Positions 22,222 through 33,075 of a stretch of DNA of 64,000 nt are shown piece after piece (position 1 is the first letter of the stretch; each line of letters begins with the position of its first letter). A program made the translations under genes and the position numbers. Location: contig NC_056417.1 of the NCBI RefSeq assembly GCF_905147365.1, positions 2,378,501 through 2,442,500 of the forward strand, in the 5' to 3' direction. The notes under the pieces were generated by a model. The model saw nothing but the letters and a program-made list of their open reading frames with translations, did no database searches and was not told where the DNA came from. Source of the DNA: Aricia agestis. Its lineage: Eukaryota; Arthropoda; Insecta; Lepidoptera; Lycaenidae.

Positions 22222-22625
22222 ATATTACTCAAAGGTGACTGACTAACTCACATAGTGATCTATCAACGCACAGCCCAAACCACTAGACGGACTGAAATTT
22301 GGCATGCAGATAGATTTTATGCGTAGGCACTAGGCATCCGCTAAGAAAGGATTTTGATCAATTCTACCTACAAGGGGTTCAAATAACAGATAACAGTTTG
22401 TATGAAACTTTATCAATTTTAAACCGATCGGGCTGAGACTTTGCATGCATAAAGTTACGCTCGGTATTCGTTAAAACACGAATAAAATGACATTTTCTAA
22501 AAATGATTCCAAGCTAGATCGATTTATCGCTCCCGAAACCCCCTATATACTAAATTTCATGAAAGTCGTTGGAGCCGATTCCGAGATTCGAATTATATAT
22601 ATACAAGAATTGCTCGTTTAAAGAT
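22222..22625. mobile_element. Joined Helitron-like pieces (family D head, family B tail)
   Basis: 22222-22440 matches the start of family D (compare 49236), with CAACGCACAGCCCAAACCAC and GGCATGCAG. At about 22450 it passes into family B sequence (TACGCTCGGTATTCG to GCTCGTTTAAAGA). The join has no intervening host sequence. Confidence 0.55.
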
Positions 22626-22626
22626 A

Positions 22627-23113
22627 CTAGAGATCGCCCTATGGTCGACATTCGACCTTAGTTTCAACGACATTAGGATTACTACCTATATTTTGTAAAT
22701 AAATATTGACTTTATTATATTTTTTTAACTCTTGTCTCTGGGTCTCAGCTGATCTCAGCCTGGCCGTGTAAGCATTGTCTAATAGTATATAAGATTAAAT
22801 AAAAAAACAATAATCCATTTTCAATTTGTCACCTTGTTGTCAACAGATTTCAACCATAAATAAAAGAGTATAATTCGTATGTATAGGCTTGTCACTCAAA
22901 AATCTGTCATTTTTCCTAGTGTGTGTGTTGTAGTGTGTGTAATGTTTTATTTGTTAAAAAAATGTGTGATAAAAGCATAATTTTAAAATAATATTAGCTC
23001 GATGCACTCCTTCACCATAAAAACTATAACTGTGCAAAATTTAATTCGCCTACGTTTCCCCATTTTTCGTCAAAGGGAATACAAAGTTTTTGGCTCACGT
23101 ATTAATATATAGA
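22627..23113 (-). mobile_element. Non-autonomous Helitron, family A, copy 2
   Basis: CTAG at 22627-22630 is the 3' end read in reverse; the 5' TC lies at 23112-23113. Host bases are A and T as required. The subterminal hairpin (GGTCGA/TCGACC) is intact. It sits 2 bases from the end of the family B piece. Confidence 0.8.
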
Positions 23114-23233
23114 TAAGATAACGTAGGCATCCCCTAAGACAGATTTTGATAAATTAGGGATAAAATATAATGAAAGATTGTATAATATAATAATACTTAT
23201 TAACGCGAGCGAACCCACGGGCAAAAGCTAGTT
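23114..23233 (+). mobile_element. Helitron-like family D, 3' part
   Basis: GATAACGTAGGCATCC through TTAACGCGAGCGAACCCACG to GGGCAAAAGCTAG. Probably the remainder of the element whose head is at 22222, split by later insertions. Confidence 0.6.
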
Positions 23234-24286
23234 TATAATATTTGCAAATATGTAATTTTAGTATGGATTATTGTAAATTAGTCCACAACCAGCGTAGTTT
23301 ATTTTCTTGCTCAATTTTATTTCTTCTCAACTGTTAACAAACTAACAACAGTTTGAATCTATAAAACGGACAATCAGCTGGATTTTACGGCGAAACTCAC
23401 AAGCGACGACATAAACTAGGAATTTTTAATTTAATTAAACAAGAAAACGTCTTGAACAAGTCTTCTTAAGATTCGTCTACACGCAAACTTTACGTTCATT
23501 GTAATTTGCTTCTTGCAAATACTGTGTCCGTAATTACATAATCTTTAGCAGATACAGTTTCTGAAAGAATTAATTTAATTCGGTACCTATTTGAAGGAAG
23601 AATAAAAAGTACAAATTTTTGATAACGCCTAAGAGATCGGTTTTCCTTCCCTAAAATTCAAAGCTTCATGAACACCTGCGGCCGTTGCCAAAAAACACGA
23701 CATATTGATAGTTATTACCCATCATTACTTAAAATTATATTTTAACGTTATAGTTTCGGTAAACCATAAGATATAGATTATCTAAGACATAGTAAAATTG
23801 AATAGAGTGGGCGGCTTCAACGTATTAACTGTATTCCACGTCATTCTTATTTACAAACAGTTTACTACACACAAACTATTAATATTTTTAACGACTACAC
23901 ATATTTACTATGACATAGACGTTTCAAAACGACCTATCAAAACTTCTAAATCTTTTGGACTTTAGAGGCTTTTTTCATTTATTGATTTCATACTACAAAA
24001 CAAAATAAAAATTAAGACCTGCAGAACGGATCATGTAGATGTCGCTTAAGCGGTATGCAAATTTTAACCCCCGTGGGTGACGGGTGATGTAAAATTTTGC
24101 ATCTTAAAATAAAAGAAATAACAGAAATTATTCTCAGCCGCGTCTCGGGACGGCGTCTCGCGACTTTTGTTTAAAATTACATAAATCTTTGTGAGCGCAT
24201 TTCGCCTTTTCATTGTTGTTCCATTTTTGTGATGACACGTTGATGAATGTTATAGTCCGGTTGCGGTTTTTGTCTCTTTCAGTAAC
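23234..24286. other. No gene seen
   Basis: AT-rich with a small GC patch (24136-24165). No exon or repeat recognised. Confidence 0.4.
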
Positions 24287-24355
24287 TCAACGAATAAATC
24301 GTAACTGACATTTTTTGTCTCTTTTACTCGCGAAAATAAAAAAGCCTACCTGTGT

Positions 24356-24590
24356 AAAAATCATACAACATCGTTCGAAAACAACGTAGTAACCGACACA
24401 CAAAATACTCCAAATCATGTCTAAAGTAACATATAAATTTATAAATAACCTAATCGTAGTTGTCACAGACCTCCAAGGATCTTGTGGTACTTCAATGATA
24501 GTGGGTACTAAGTAGCTATTCCTCAAAACGACAGTAACATTAATTTTTATTCTGAAAATTTGCTGACTTTGTTGAGAGCGTGGAAACAGC
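24356..24590 (-). CDS. Possible coding exon of unknown membrane protein
   Basis: A minus-strand frame stays open from 24628 to 24287. It contains a hydrophobic segment LYVTLDMIWSILCVGYYVVF preceded by DPWRSVTTTIRLF, which reads like a membrane helix with a polar flank, not like a known transposon. A donor-like CACAG/GTAGGC falls at 24355/24356, and possible acceptors (TTTTCAG) lie near 24563. A Helitron inserted at 24629 marks the upstream edge. No partner exon could be placed with confidence, so this may be chance or a decayed gene. Confidence 0.22.
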
Positions 24591-24628
24591 TGACTCTGAA
24601 GTGATACTAAATTATAGTATGTCGACAA

Positions 24629-24838
24629 TCCATACTAATATTATAAGTTTGAAATTGTGTCTGTCTGTCCGTCTGTCCATCTGTCTTTTTGTCTGTCTGT
24701 TACCTCTTCACGACCGAACTGAACTGATTTAGCTGGGCATTGAGTCCCGTGACATAGGATACTTTTTATCCCCGAAGAATGTACGGTTCCCACTCGTTAA
24801 ACTAATTTTGGCGCAACGGAGTTGCGGGCGTCATCTAG
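24629..24838 (+). mobile_element. Non-autonomous Helitron, family E
   Basis: Begins at A/TC with TCCATACTAATATTATAA and ends GGCGCAACGGAGTTGCGGGC, GTCATCTAG before T. The GCAAC/GTTGC hairpin lies about 10 bases before the end. It contains a CTGTCTGTCCGTCTGTC run. Confidence 0.8.
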
Positions 24839-24962
24839 TCAGTTTTAAATTAGAAAACGCCAAAAGTACTATGGAGGTCTGTATTTCAATTTCAAAATTT
24901 TATATCAGAAGTTATTTGAACCGCTACCACCGGAAAAGATAGACTCAACCGACTTCCAAAAA

Positions 24963-25280
24963 CTAGGCCTTTAAATCACAACAATAAAATGGCACGACAA
25001 AAATGTACAACGTTCCGGATTGAAGTTGCTGCGAGTGCTCAGACACGTCCAAGACTTCCGCCAACATCCACCGAATACATTTATTCAAGTTATCACACTG
25101 CCGCTGTAAAACGTTTCTCATAGTCATATTTTCTAACATTAATTTTATTTTATAACCTAAATCTTGCTTTGTAAGCGTTCTGGACAGAAGGTTTTGTCTC
25201 AATAAATTTAACCTATGCCTTTCCACATGGAATTTTCCACATTTGAGAATTCCACATTTGACATGGATAGAGTAAACCAC
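24963..25280 (-). CDS. Possible reading frame of unknown origin
   Basis: A minus-strand frame ending at TAG (24963-24965) is open for over 100 codons. It has a helical, charged composition (LLSRTLTKQDLGYKIKLMLE, then RQCDNLNKCIRWMLAEVLDV). The likely 5' limit is the inverted repeat at 25256-25305, since codons across that repeat are unlikely to be real. It lies 340 bases upstream of the 24.4 kb frame on the same strand. I do not recognise the protein; it could be an old transposon frame. Confidence 0.2.
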   Translation of the reverse strand: MVYSIHVKCGILKCGKFHVERHRLNLLRQNLLSRTLTKQDLGYKIKLMLENMTMRNVLQRQCDNLNKCIRWMLAEVLDVSEHSQQLQSGTLYIFVVPFYCCDLKA

Positions 25281-25305
25281 ATGGTTTACTCTATCCATGT
25301 CAAAT
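25256..25305. repeat. Perfect 24-base inverted repeat, 2-base spacer
   Basis: Arms 25256-25279 and 25282-25305 are exact inverses (TTTGACATGGATAGAGTAAA on the left). Confidence 0.9.
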
Positions 25306-25569
25306 TTTATTAAAATCGGCACAAATATTATAGTTTTGAGCCTATTCGATGCAGAATAATATATTTACATACACTTAGTACCTATTGATATATTACTGCT
25401 ATCCATACTACTATTTTAAATGAAAAAGTGCGTCTATCACTGGATAAATTTTGATAAAATTAAAGTGGAAAAAATGAATACTTATTGGAAAAATTTATTG
25501 CGTAAAGATTTAGGTGCCCGCAATATCACCGAAATTCTAAACAACGAAGTTATCTGCTTTTAATTTCTA

Positions 25570-25740
25570 CCCACATTAATGTTATAAATGTGACAGTGTA
25601 TATATCTGTCTCTTACATTTTCACGCCCAAACCACTGAACCGGTTTCGCTAAAATTTTATATGGTGATTTGTTAAGTCGCAGAAAAGAATAAAGCGCGAT
25701 AATGGAGTTTTGGCGCAACTGAGTTGCAGGCGTCATCTAG
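25570..25740 (+). mobile_element. Non-autonomous Helitron, family E, copy
   Basis: It ends GGCGCAACTGAGTTGCAGGC, GTCATCTAG before T, with the GCAACT/AGTTGC hairpin intact. The left border is worn. Confidence 0.65.
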
Positions 25741-26128
25741 TTATTTTAAAACGAAATTAATCTTTATGCAAGGTTTGCGATTTAAGGCGGCAGTGTGCTA
25801 GCATTTGCGAAACAGTTAGCCTAGAACGGGGGCTCCTACATAATTTCACGCGCGCCTGATATTCGGACGCTACAGAGCGTTTAAATATGAAAATGTGGAC
25901 GTTACATTTCTATTCTCGAATATTTTGCCGAGTTACACGATGTAATGCACTTTAAAGCTATTTTATTACGCAATTATATCTCTTTTCTGTGGAAAATTGA
26001 GATAGATTTGACGGAGATATTCATATTGTAGAGCAAACGTAGCAGAAATGTGATTTTCTCTAAAGTTATGTGCGTATTATTTTTTATTACGTTTGGTGCT
26101 TTTACTGAAAGACTGAAATCGGAAGTAC

Positions 26129-26310
26129 ACTGCGGGGCTAAAATGGTTACATTGAGCAATTCCTCTCAATCAATTCAGGAAATGAATTGTCAAAACTGTC
26201 AAACTGACAAATGTCAAATTAGTACGAATTACTAGACATGAATTGCAAGCAGACTTGCATTTAGCGATTTTAAAAAAATGAATCATACTATGATTCACTT
26301 ATTGAATACT
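26129..26310 (+). mobile_element. hAT-like MITE family N, copy 1
   Basis: It begins TGCGGGGCTAAAATGGT and carries TCAATCAATTCAG, a run of TGTCAAA motifs and GAATCATACTATGATTCA. It is homologous to 44354-44554, which shows both ends. The right end is degraded. Confidence 0.6.
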
Positions 26311-26561
26311 CTTGAGTCGCTGACGATGCTACTACTAAAAATATTATCTACAAATAAATAAACAGGGCCTCCTTTTCTTTGTCTTTCTATTTTTAAATTA
26401 GTTAATTGTGACGAGGTTGATAAAGATAGATGTATAATCTGATGGTCAGCATTGGCCACTCGCAATACCAAATTAGTTACAACTGTTACAAGTTGGTCCT
26501 TAACCTTATAAACTTCACCTTAACTTAGCAAAATCTTTTCTTTGAGGTCATGGTATTTATA

Positions 26562-26738
26562 CAGGATGTAACAAAACTAAGTGATAATACTTTAGGGTGT
26601 GTATGTGTTCCTTGTATGGAGTTCACTGTGAAAGTAGCAGCGCTGAGAGACCTATTTTTTTTTTCACTTTTGTATGGGTAAACTTTTGACGCTCGGGCCC
26701 TTGCCCTAAAGTATTATCACTTAGTTTTGTTACACCTG
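26562..26738. mobile_element. Foldback MITE family M, copy 2
   Basis: CAGGATGTAACAAAACTAAG to TTGTTACACCTG with TA on both sides. The right arm is shortened. Confidence 0.75.
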
Positions 26739-27101
26739 TATGGTCAATAGTCATGGCAACGTTTTCATTCGGAAACACAGTTTAGGAGTACCATACTTTG
26801 GGACGAATGGATCTATTCGATTAAAGTATACAAATTTCCTTTCAGCTCCAACGACGCTATGTAAAGTGCAGATTGCACAAATACATTTCCGATTGCAATC
26901 TCTTTTTTCGGTCAAGCCGTTCTCGCATCAAAGCTACAAAAGCGGACCCAAAACGTGTCCCTGGGTGACACCCGAACAGTTGGCGAATTCGCTTCATTGT
27001 TCCACCCACAGATGTATATTTGAGAAGACGACGCAATATTTAATTACTTTAAAATAACTAGCAATTTGGGGTTATATTTTGAAATCTCATTTAAATTAAA
27101 A
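26739..27101. other. No gene proven
   Basis: A 105-codon frame (26740-27057) overlaps the MITE edge at its start and has no recognisable motif. Confidence 0.35.
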
Positions 27102-27280
27102 CTAGCTATTTGACCGAGCTTTGCTCGGTATTCGATGAAAATGACATTTTCTAAAAATGATTCCTAGCTAGATCGATTTATCGCCCCCGAAACCCCCTAT
27201 ATACTAAATTTCATAAAAATCGTTGGAGCCGATTCCGAGATTCCAATTATATATATAAACAAGAATTGCTCGTTTAAAGA
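27102..27280 (-). mobile_element. Non-autonomous Helitron, family B, copy 1
   Basis: On the minus strand it starts TCTTTAAACGAGCAATTC and ends with hairpin ACCGAGCAAAGCTCGGT followed by CAAATAGCTAG, inserted between A and T. Copies at 38962-39143 and 58088-58265 share both ends. Confidence 0.8.
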
Positions 27281-28033
27281 TATAAAATATACAAGCCAAA
27301 TTATTATAAAATTCATCATTCCCAATTATAAAACTAACTCTATGCAAATAGACTGCGGATATATTTTTATAAAAGTTATAATTTTCTCTTACGAGTTACG
27401 AGTAATTTTTTTTCATAACTAACCACGAACTTTTTATTTCATGTCATTTAAAAGGTGGTTTTAGGTGCCTTAAACTCCATTTCTATCATCTTAACTTAAA
27501 ATTTTACATTTTGAAGAACGTCATAAAAATTCCTAGCCATTAATAATACTATGCAGACTACTAAAAGTTTAAGATGATTGTCGTAATATAATTCTCATTT
27601 AATATTTAATTGATACAGAACAATATCATAGTTACAAAAGTAGAATGAAGATTGGAAACAGAAAATTTAGTTCGGAAACGTTGTAAAGGAAAAAGATCAG
27701 TCTACTGAAATATACATCTATGGTTCGAGCACATATTGATTGGTGCCGGTTCAAATCCACTGCGCTGATTAGAACTGGCCGTGCGATGCATTTATAATCC
27801 GCCCAGATGGAAATCGATATAATGAATCCGATATTATCGGGTTTAGGCTTAGTCGCTTACATGTACAGTATTAAGTTTCTAGAGCCCAATCCACCAACGT
27901 CTGCCTAAGTTAATCGTTGATTAAACTCGAACTATAAGCATGATGTTCCAGAACCGTTTTCACCAACGTCTGCTTAAGTCCATCGTTGATCAATAATATT
28001 ATATTGTATCGTTTTTTATTTGTAAGACGCGAA
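27281..28033. other. No gene seen; MITE scrap
   Basis: 27885-27990 has CACCAACGTCTGC twice with CATCGTTGAT/AATCGTTGAT, possibly half of a TIR element. Otherwise AT-rich and non-coding. Confidence 0.35.
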
Positions 28034-28275
28034 TCCATAATAGTATATTCTTAGTGTAAAAAAGTGTTTCTCTCTCTGTTCTGTCTGTTATCTCTTCATA
28101 ATACTGTTATCTCTTGATAATCACCGCTGAACTGATTTTGATGAAATTTTATATAGAGATACCTACTTTGAGACTCGGCAAAGGATGTAGGATACTTTTT
28201 ATCCCCGAAAAATTTACGTTTCCGCTGTTTCCGCGCTATAAACGAAATTTCTGCGCAACTGAGTTGTAGGTACAG
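28034..28275 (+). mobile_element. Helitron-like element, family E (worn 3' end)
   Basis: From A/TCCATAATAGTATATTC with CTGTCTGTTATCTCTT, GATACTTTTTATCCCCGAAA and GCGCAACTGAGTTGTAGG. The terminal CTAG is no longer present. Confidence 0.55.
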
Positions 28276-28522
28276 GACAGCGGAGATTTTCACAAAATCA
28301 TCATAAAACTGGCTTCGTTTTTATTAAGAGTGTTGGGATCATTAGCCATACTTGAAATGTGATTGTGCTAGTTAAATTAACGAAATTCCTTTGTAATATA
28401 AACTAGTCAAAACAAAATATGGTTTACTTCAATCATCTAAAATCTCAGAATTTCAAGGAATTCATTATGTCAATTTATGATGATAACTGGCAGTAGACTA
28501 CGGTCTTACTACAAAAGATTTA

Positions 28523-28650
28523 GGGCCTGTTTCACCACTTTCTGATAAAGTGCCTAATAGGCTATTCACAACTTTTTTGACAGATTCTCCATACTTGATC
28601 TGTCAAGTTAATTGGTGAATAGCCTTATCAGGAAGTGGTAAAACAGGCCG
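28523..28650. mobile_element. PIF/Harbinger-like MITE, copy 2
   Basis: GGGCCTGTTTCACCACTT and the inverse AAGTGGTAAAACAGGCC, flanked by TTA and TAA. The arms pair over most of the element. Confidence 0.65.
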
Positions 28651-29073
28651 TAATACACGTGTTGAACAGTAATTGATTAAAAAAAACAGTACAAAATGGT
28701 CTCGAAACAACTGTTCAATAGATGTTTAAATCTTTTTTGGTTTAGACCTAAAAAGTTTTAGATTTAAAAACTGTCTACGTCGGCTACAGCTAGAAAATGC
28801 CTAGAACTAACTTTAACTCGTGATAAAGTTAGTTAGTGTCTTTAAAGTTAATTTGAGCGTAAAACAGCAACCCTCATCGCAAAGCCACACCCATAATAAT
28901 TTCCTATTAATCGTGTCGGATGATGTAAGAACATTTTAATCCTATTATTTAAATAGACGGAACTGGCTATGATATTTTATATTGATAATAATTAATCAGA
29001 GCTTTACGTTGAAGAAATTTTACACCCAATTATTATGACCTTAAGGCCACTTTAGTGTTGAGCCATTAGGCAT

Positions 29074-29123
29074 TCATGGTGGCAATCATTGTTATTATTA
29101 AATACCGATGATTGCCACCATGA
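29074..29123. repeat. Inverted repeat
   Basis: 16-base perfect arms (TCATGGTGGCAATCAT and its inverse) around 18 bases. Confidence 0.75.
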
Positions 29124-29371
29124 TACACTAGTTGTATTGTATACAGTATCAATCTACGTAGATCACGGGAAATTAGTCGAAAAGGTTTCTCTACAATCTA
29201 CATACCTATTCGTAAGCGCATATTTCGTCCATTATTATATTTTATTGGTCAATGAAAAAGAAGAGGTCGCATAAAAAGTTTAAAATTCGTTAAAACGCGT
29301 GCCTCCACATTTACCTACCTCAATATTTTACTTTCAGTAAGACTTTTCTATAATATTTTAGACAGTCATAA

Positions 29372-29887
29372 GTCATAACTAGACATCGGATTAAATGCAC
29401 TTGCATATTTGCATATGCAAATGCATATAATGGCAATTTTTAAGTGATAGTGCATATTTTGCCCATTTTTCGTTGATAGTGCATATTTAGGTAGTTTTAT
29501 GCCCTCGTAGTCTTCAAACTATGCTCTCCAATCTTGACCCACACTGAGGCCACAAAACAGAGGTACGATAGATCAAAACCCTTCAAATATTATGTGGATT
29601 CATCCCCATTTAAAGAATGCAATACACCCGATAGGTACAATATCTTTCTAGAAACAAATTTTTTCTTTGTAGTCGGCAACATTAGTAAAAAAATTTGAAC
29701 AAAATTAACTATTATTTAAACTTACATGGGCGTTAATATTGCATGCGGAAAATGTTGGTAGAAATTATTATTCCTGAATTTGATGAAAAGTAACTTTTGA
29801 CTGTGCATATTTTGTGCATATTTTGGCCATTTTTCATGCATATTTCGGCACTTTGATCGTGCATATAATCCGATGTCTAGTCATAAC
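29372..29887. mobile_element. hAT-type MITE, 500 bases, perfect 8-base target duplication
   Basis: GTCATAAC occurs at 29372-29379 and 29880-29887 around an element (29380-29879) that starts TAGACATCGGATTAAATG and ends in its near-perfect inverse. TGCATATT-type motifs cluster at both ends, a likely set of transposase-binding sites. It contains no transposase. Confidence 0.88.
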
Positions 29888-29933
29888 ATACGATACTGTT
29901 CTTGGCTGTCGTTATTGTTCATTTTGCCAAATA

Positions 29934-30188
29934 CAGGGTGTAACAAAAATAAGTGATAATACTTTAGGGTGTGTACGTGTTCCTTGTAGAGAGTTCACTG
30001 TGAAACTAGCAGCGCTGAAAGACCAAATTTTTTTTTACTTTTGTATGGGGAAACTCGTGACGCTCAGGCCCTTGCCCATACAAAAGTGAAAAAAAATCGT
30101 CTTTCAGAGCTGCTACTTTCACAGTGAACTCTCTACAAGGAACATGTACATGCCCTAAAGTATTATCACTTATTTTTATTACACGCTG
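29934..30188. mobile_element. Foldback MITE family M, copy 3
   Basis: CAGGGTGTAACAAAAATAAG to TTATTACACGCTG with TA flanks. The arms are nearly complete inverses around GACGCTCAGGCCCTTG. Minus and plus open frames here are mirror artefacts. Confidence 0.8.
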
Positions 30189-30592
30189 TATAACGCCACC
30201 TTGGCTATTTACAGAAGAGCTATAATGGCGGTTTTTTGATGTAATATGGCGGTTATAAGCTCCATAATTATCAAGCAAAATAAATTATGTGCTGCTTTTG
30301 TCTCGTCGGCTCAAGACGCCAAGAACAATGTTCTTTCATTGCCTCGAATTTACATATTAATGAGCTCATTATGCGGTGTGTGCTAAGTTTTAGGTTATAT
30401 TTGACTTGATCTCTGCAAATATTGCGAATGTAATGTCAATTTAAGGTAGAAAGAGACAACATCCTAATAAATGTTGCTTCAAAGCAAGCATTAACATCAA
30501 AGTTAGGGAAATATTATAGTACCCTTTTTCAATGTTTTTAAAATTAATCGACACACATACTTATATCATATTTTCTAGTATTTGCGTATTTA

Positions 30593-31058
30593 TCTATATA
30601 TTAATACGTGAGCCAAAAACTTTGTATCCCTTTTGACGAAAAATGGGGAAACGTAGGTGAATGAAATTTTGCACAGTTATAGTTTTTATGGTGAAGGAGT
30701 GCATCGAGCTAATATTATTTTGAAATTATGCTTTTATCATACATGTTTTTAACAAATAAAACATTACACACACTAGGAAAATTTACAGATTTTTGGCTGA
30801 AGTCTGTTGACAATGTGGTTGACAACAATGAACGAGGTGACTAATTGAAAATGGATTATAGTTTTTTTAAATTGAATCTTAGATAAGTAATAATATCATT
30901 AGACAATGCTTAGACGGCTAGTCTGAGATCTGCTGAGTCCCAGAGACAACAGTTGAGAAAATATGATAAAGTCAATATTTTTTTTACAAAATATACGTAA
31001 TAGTAGTCCTAATGTCGTTGAAACTAAGGTCGAATTTCAACCATTGGGCGATCTCTAG
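30593..31058 (+). mobile_element. Non-autonomous Helitron, family A, copy 3
   Basis: A/TCTATATATTAATACG to GCGATCTCTAG/T. A 25-base region inside is missing relative to copy 1, and the subterminal hairpin has one mutation. Confidence 0.8.
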
Positions 31059-31062
31059 TTCT

Positions 31063-31107
31063 AAGTAAATGCGATAGATCATTTAAGATGATCTATCGCA
31101 TTTACTT
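31063..31107. repeat. Perfect 20-base inverted repeat beside a Helitron end
   Basis: Arms 31063-31082 and 31088-31107, 5-base spacer, starting 5 bases after the CTAG of the family A copy. Confidence 0.85.
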
Positions 31108-31334
31108 TAAAAAAATTAAAATGGTTAATAGCCTAAGATTTTCCATAACTGTAAAAATGTTAATAAAATATACATAACATTGTATGCACAATCTTTGAAA
31201 AAGTTTAAAATTTACTGACATGTCACATGACGTGATCTCATTGTTCTAAAATATATTATGGAGTTCTATTTTGTAAAATAACCCTTGCTTTTATGTTATA
31301 ACTTAACATAACAAGTAAAAATGAACGGTCAACC

Positions 31335-31586
31335 TTTTTTTTATGAAATAAGGGAGGCAAACGAGCAAACGGGTCACCTGATGGAAAGCGACTTCCGTCG
31401 CCCATAGACTGCAGACTGCAGCATCAGAAGAGCTGCAGGTGCGTTGCCGGCCTTTTAAGAGGGAATAGGGTAATAGGGGAGGGTAGAGAAGGGAATAGAG
31501 GAGGGTAAGAAAAGAAATAGGGGAGGGCAGGGAAGGAAATAGGGGAGGGGAAGGAAGGGAAAAGGGTAGGGGATTGGGCCTCCGGT
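31335..31586 (-). mobile_element. SINE-like retroposon family G, copy 7
   Basis: A-tail half plus the full C-rich block. It stops at GGGCCTCCGGT, so the ACGTGGG head is missing. Confidence 0.7.
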
Positions 31587-32235
31587 GGTTGGACCTTGGA
31601 AGTTGGACAGTACTTTACGATTAATTTTAATAATACCCTCGTTACTGTAAAAACCCAAGAGCCATTACTGATCAACAATTTGTCATTCCAAGTCACTTTT
31701 AAAATAATAGGCACTCAACTTTTTATCGCACGAATTCAAATTATTTTTTCTGCTCGACCCAGAAAGAAAGTGCTCTCGTGGAATGACGCAAGTGCCTAAG
31801 ATAATATTATATTTGCTTATAATACCGTTGCTCCTTACCGGAATTAACAAAATTTTGATTTCGATAAGGATAAAAATATATATCCATGGATCTGATAAGC
31901 ATTTGCTCCACTTTCGTGATACTGTTGCCTTTTGCGTGAACACTGCGATCATACACCCGTAAGTCCATAAGATCCATCATTAAAAACTTCAATTCACTTT
32001 TGCAACTAATTAATGTTTTTACAGGATAGGTGTTAATAGCATTACGATCTGCAGATTCTGTGACACACCTATTCATTCACCTTCTACTTGACTCTACTCC
32101 TCTACTACAGAGCAAAAACTCTCCTAATTTAGTAAAGAGGAAAATTGTGGCACCAATCCCAATCACATCGTTAAATTGCTGCTTATCAATTTCACACTGG
32201 GTTGGGGATGGTACTCTAATATGAAGGAGTTACAA

Positions 32236-33075
32236 TTAGATCCTCAAGGATCGCCGTAACGTCAGGATTACAGTGATCTGCCTTCGGAGGAAAAAAAATA
32301 CCTCCAGAGCGCTATCTTTAGATATCCACTCAGTCGATATGCAGCCTAGATTTATGCAGACAACGTGACCAGCCCAATGCCACTTTAGCTTGGCCGTCTT
32401 GATTCCTACGTCTCTGATTCTAGTTTGGGAGCACATTAAGTTTTTTTTTTGTTTTGTTGAGATTTGAGCTCTATTGCTCTTTGGCAGACCCCGAGTTGAA
32501 AGTTTTGTAAATCGTAAATCGGCTAATGATAGAGTTTGCGCATCGTTGGTTATGACGAGTGAAATACACATATCAACAAGTCTGCGCTTCAGGGAGATTG
32601 GTAAGTCACCATTCTTCATGGACCAGTTTTTCTGCCTTTCTGTTGTCATAAGAAACTATAGGTCTGCCAGGATCTGATGGCAAATTTGGATGGCAGATTT
32701 TCAAAAAATATCCCTGATCATTGGATAAATTTTTATATTTGCACGTTCACACACAGAATCAGCCGCTATAAGAAAAAAAGGATCAAAATGTTTTATTCCA
32801 ATTAGGTACCCCGGTATTGCTAGAGTCAATTCCAATTCTCACTTTTTGCCATCAGATCCTCGTAGAACTATAATTGGCTCAAGTACAGGTACTCGTTGAC
32901 ATAGTGAATTCCTTGCTCGTCTACCTCGACCGTACCTCTCGTACTGTAGATCATTGTTTGTGTCTTTGATCTATTTTTTGTAAGTTCCACCTCTAGGCTT
33001 GCAGATCTTGGAGCATAATTTGATGATGTGCGGCTGACGGATGTAGGCGCAAAAATTACGAATCGATAAAGCGGA
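32236..33075 (-). pseudogene. Decayed RTE-type LINE fragment
   Basis: Read leftward, pieces in changing frames give the region around the RT core (VIFAPTS, TKTQTMIYSTRG-like, VNEYLYLSQL), then LPISLKRRLVDMC and AKLKWHWAGHVV. These are the same landmarks, in the same order, as the RTE fragment at 9386-10119. Several stops and frameshifts break it, so it is an old copy. The 5' half and the C-terminal end are missing. Confidence 0.65.

Noticed and set aside
30006..30278. Mirror-image open frames containing CREFTVK-type peptides on both strands
   Set aside because: Both come from the two arms of the foldback MITE at 29934-30188.
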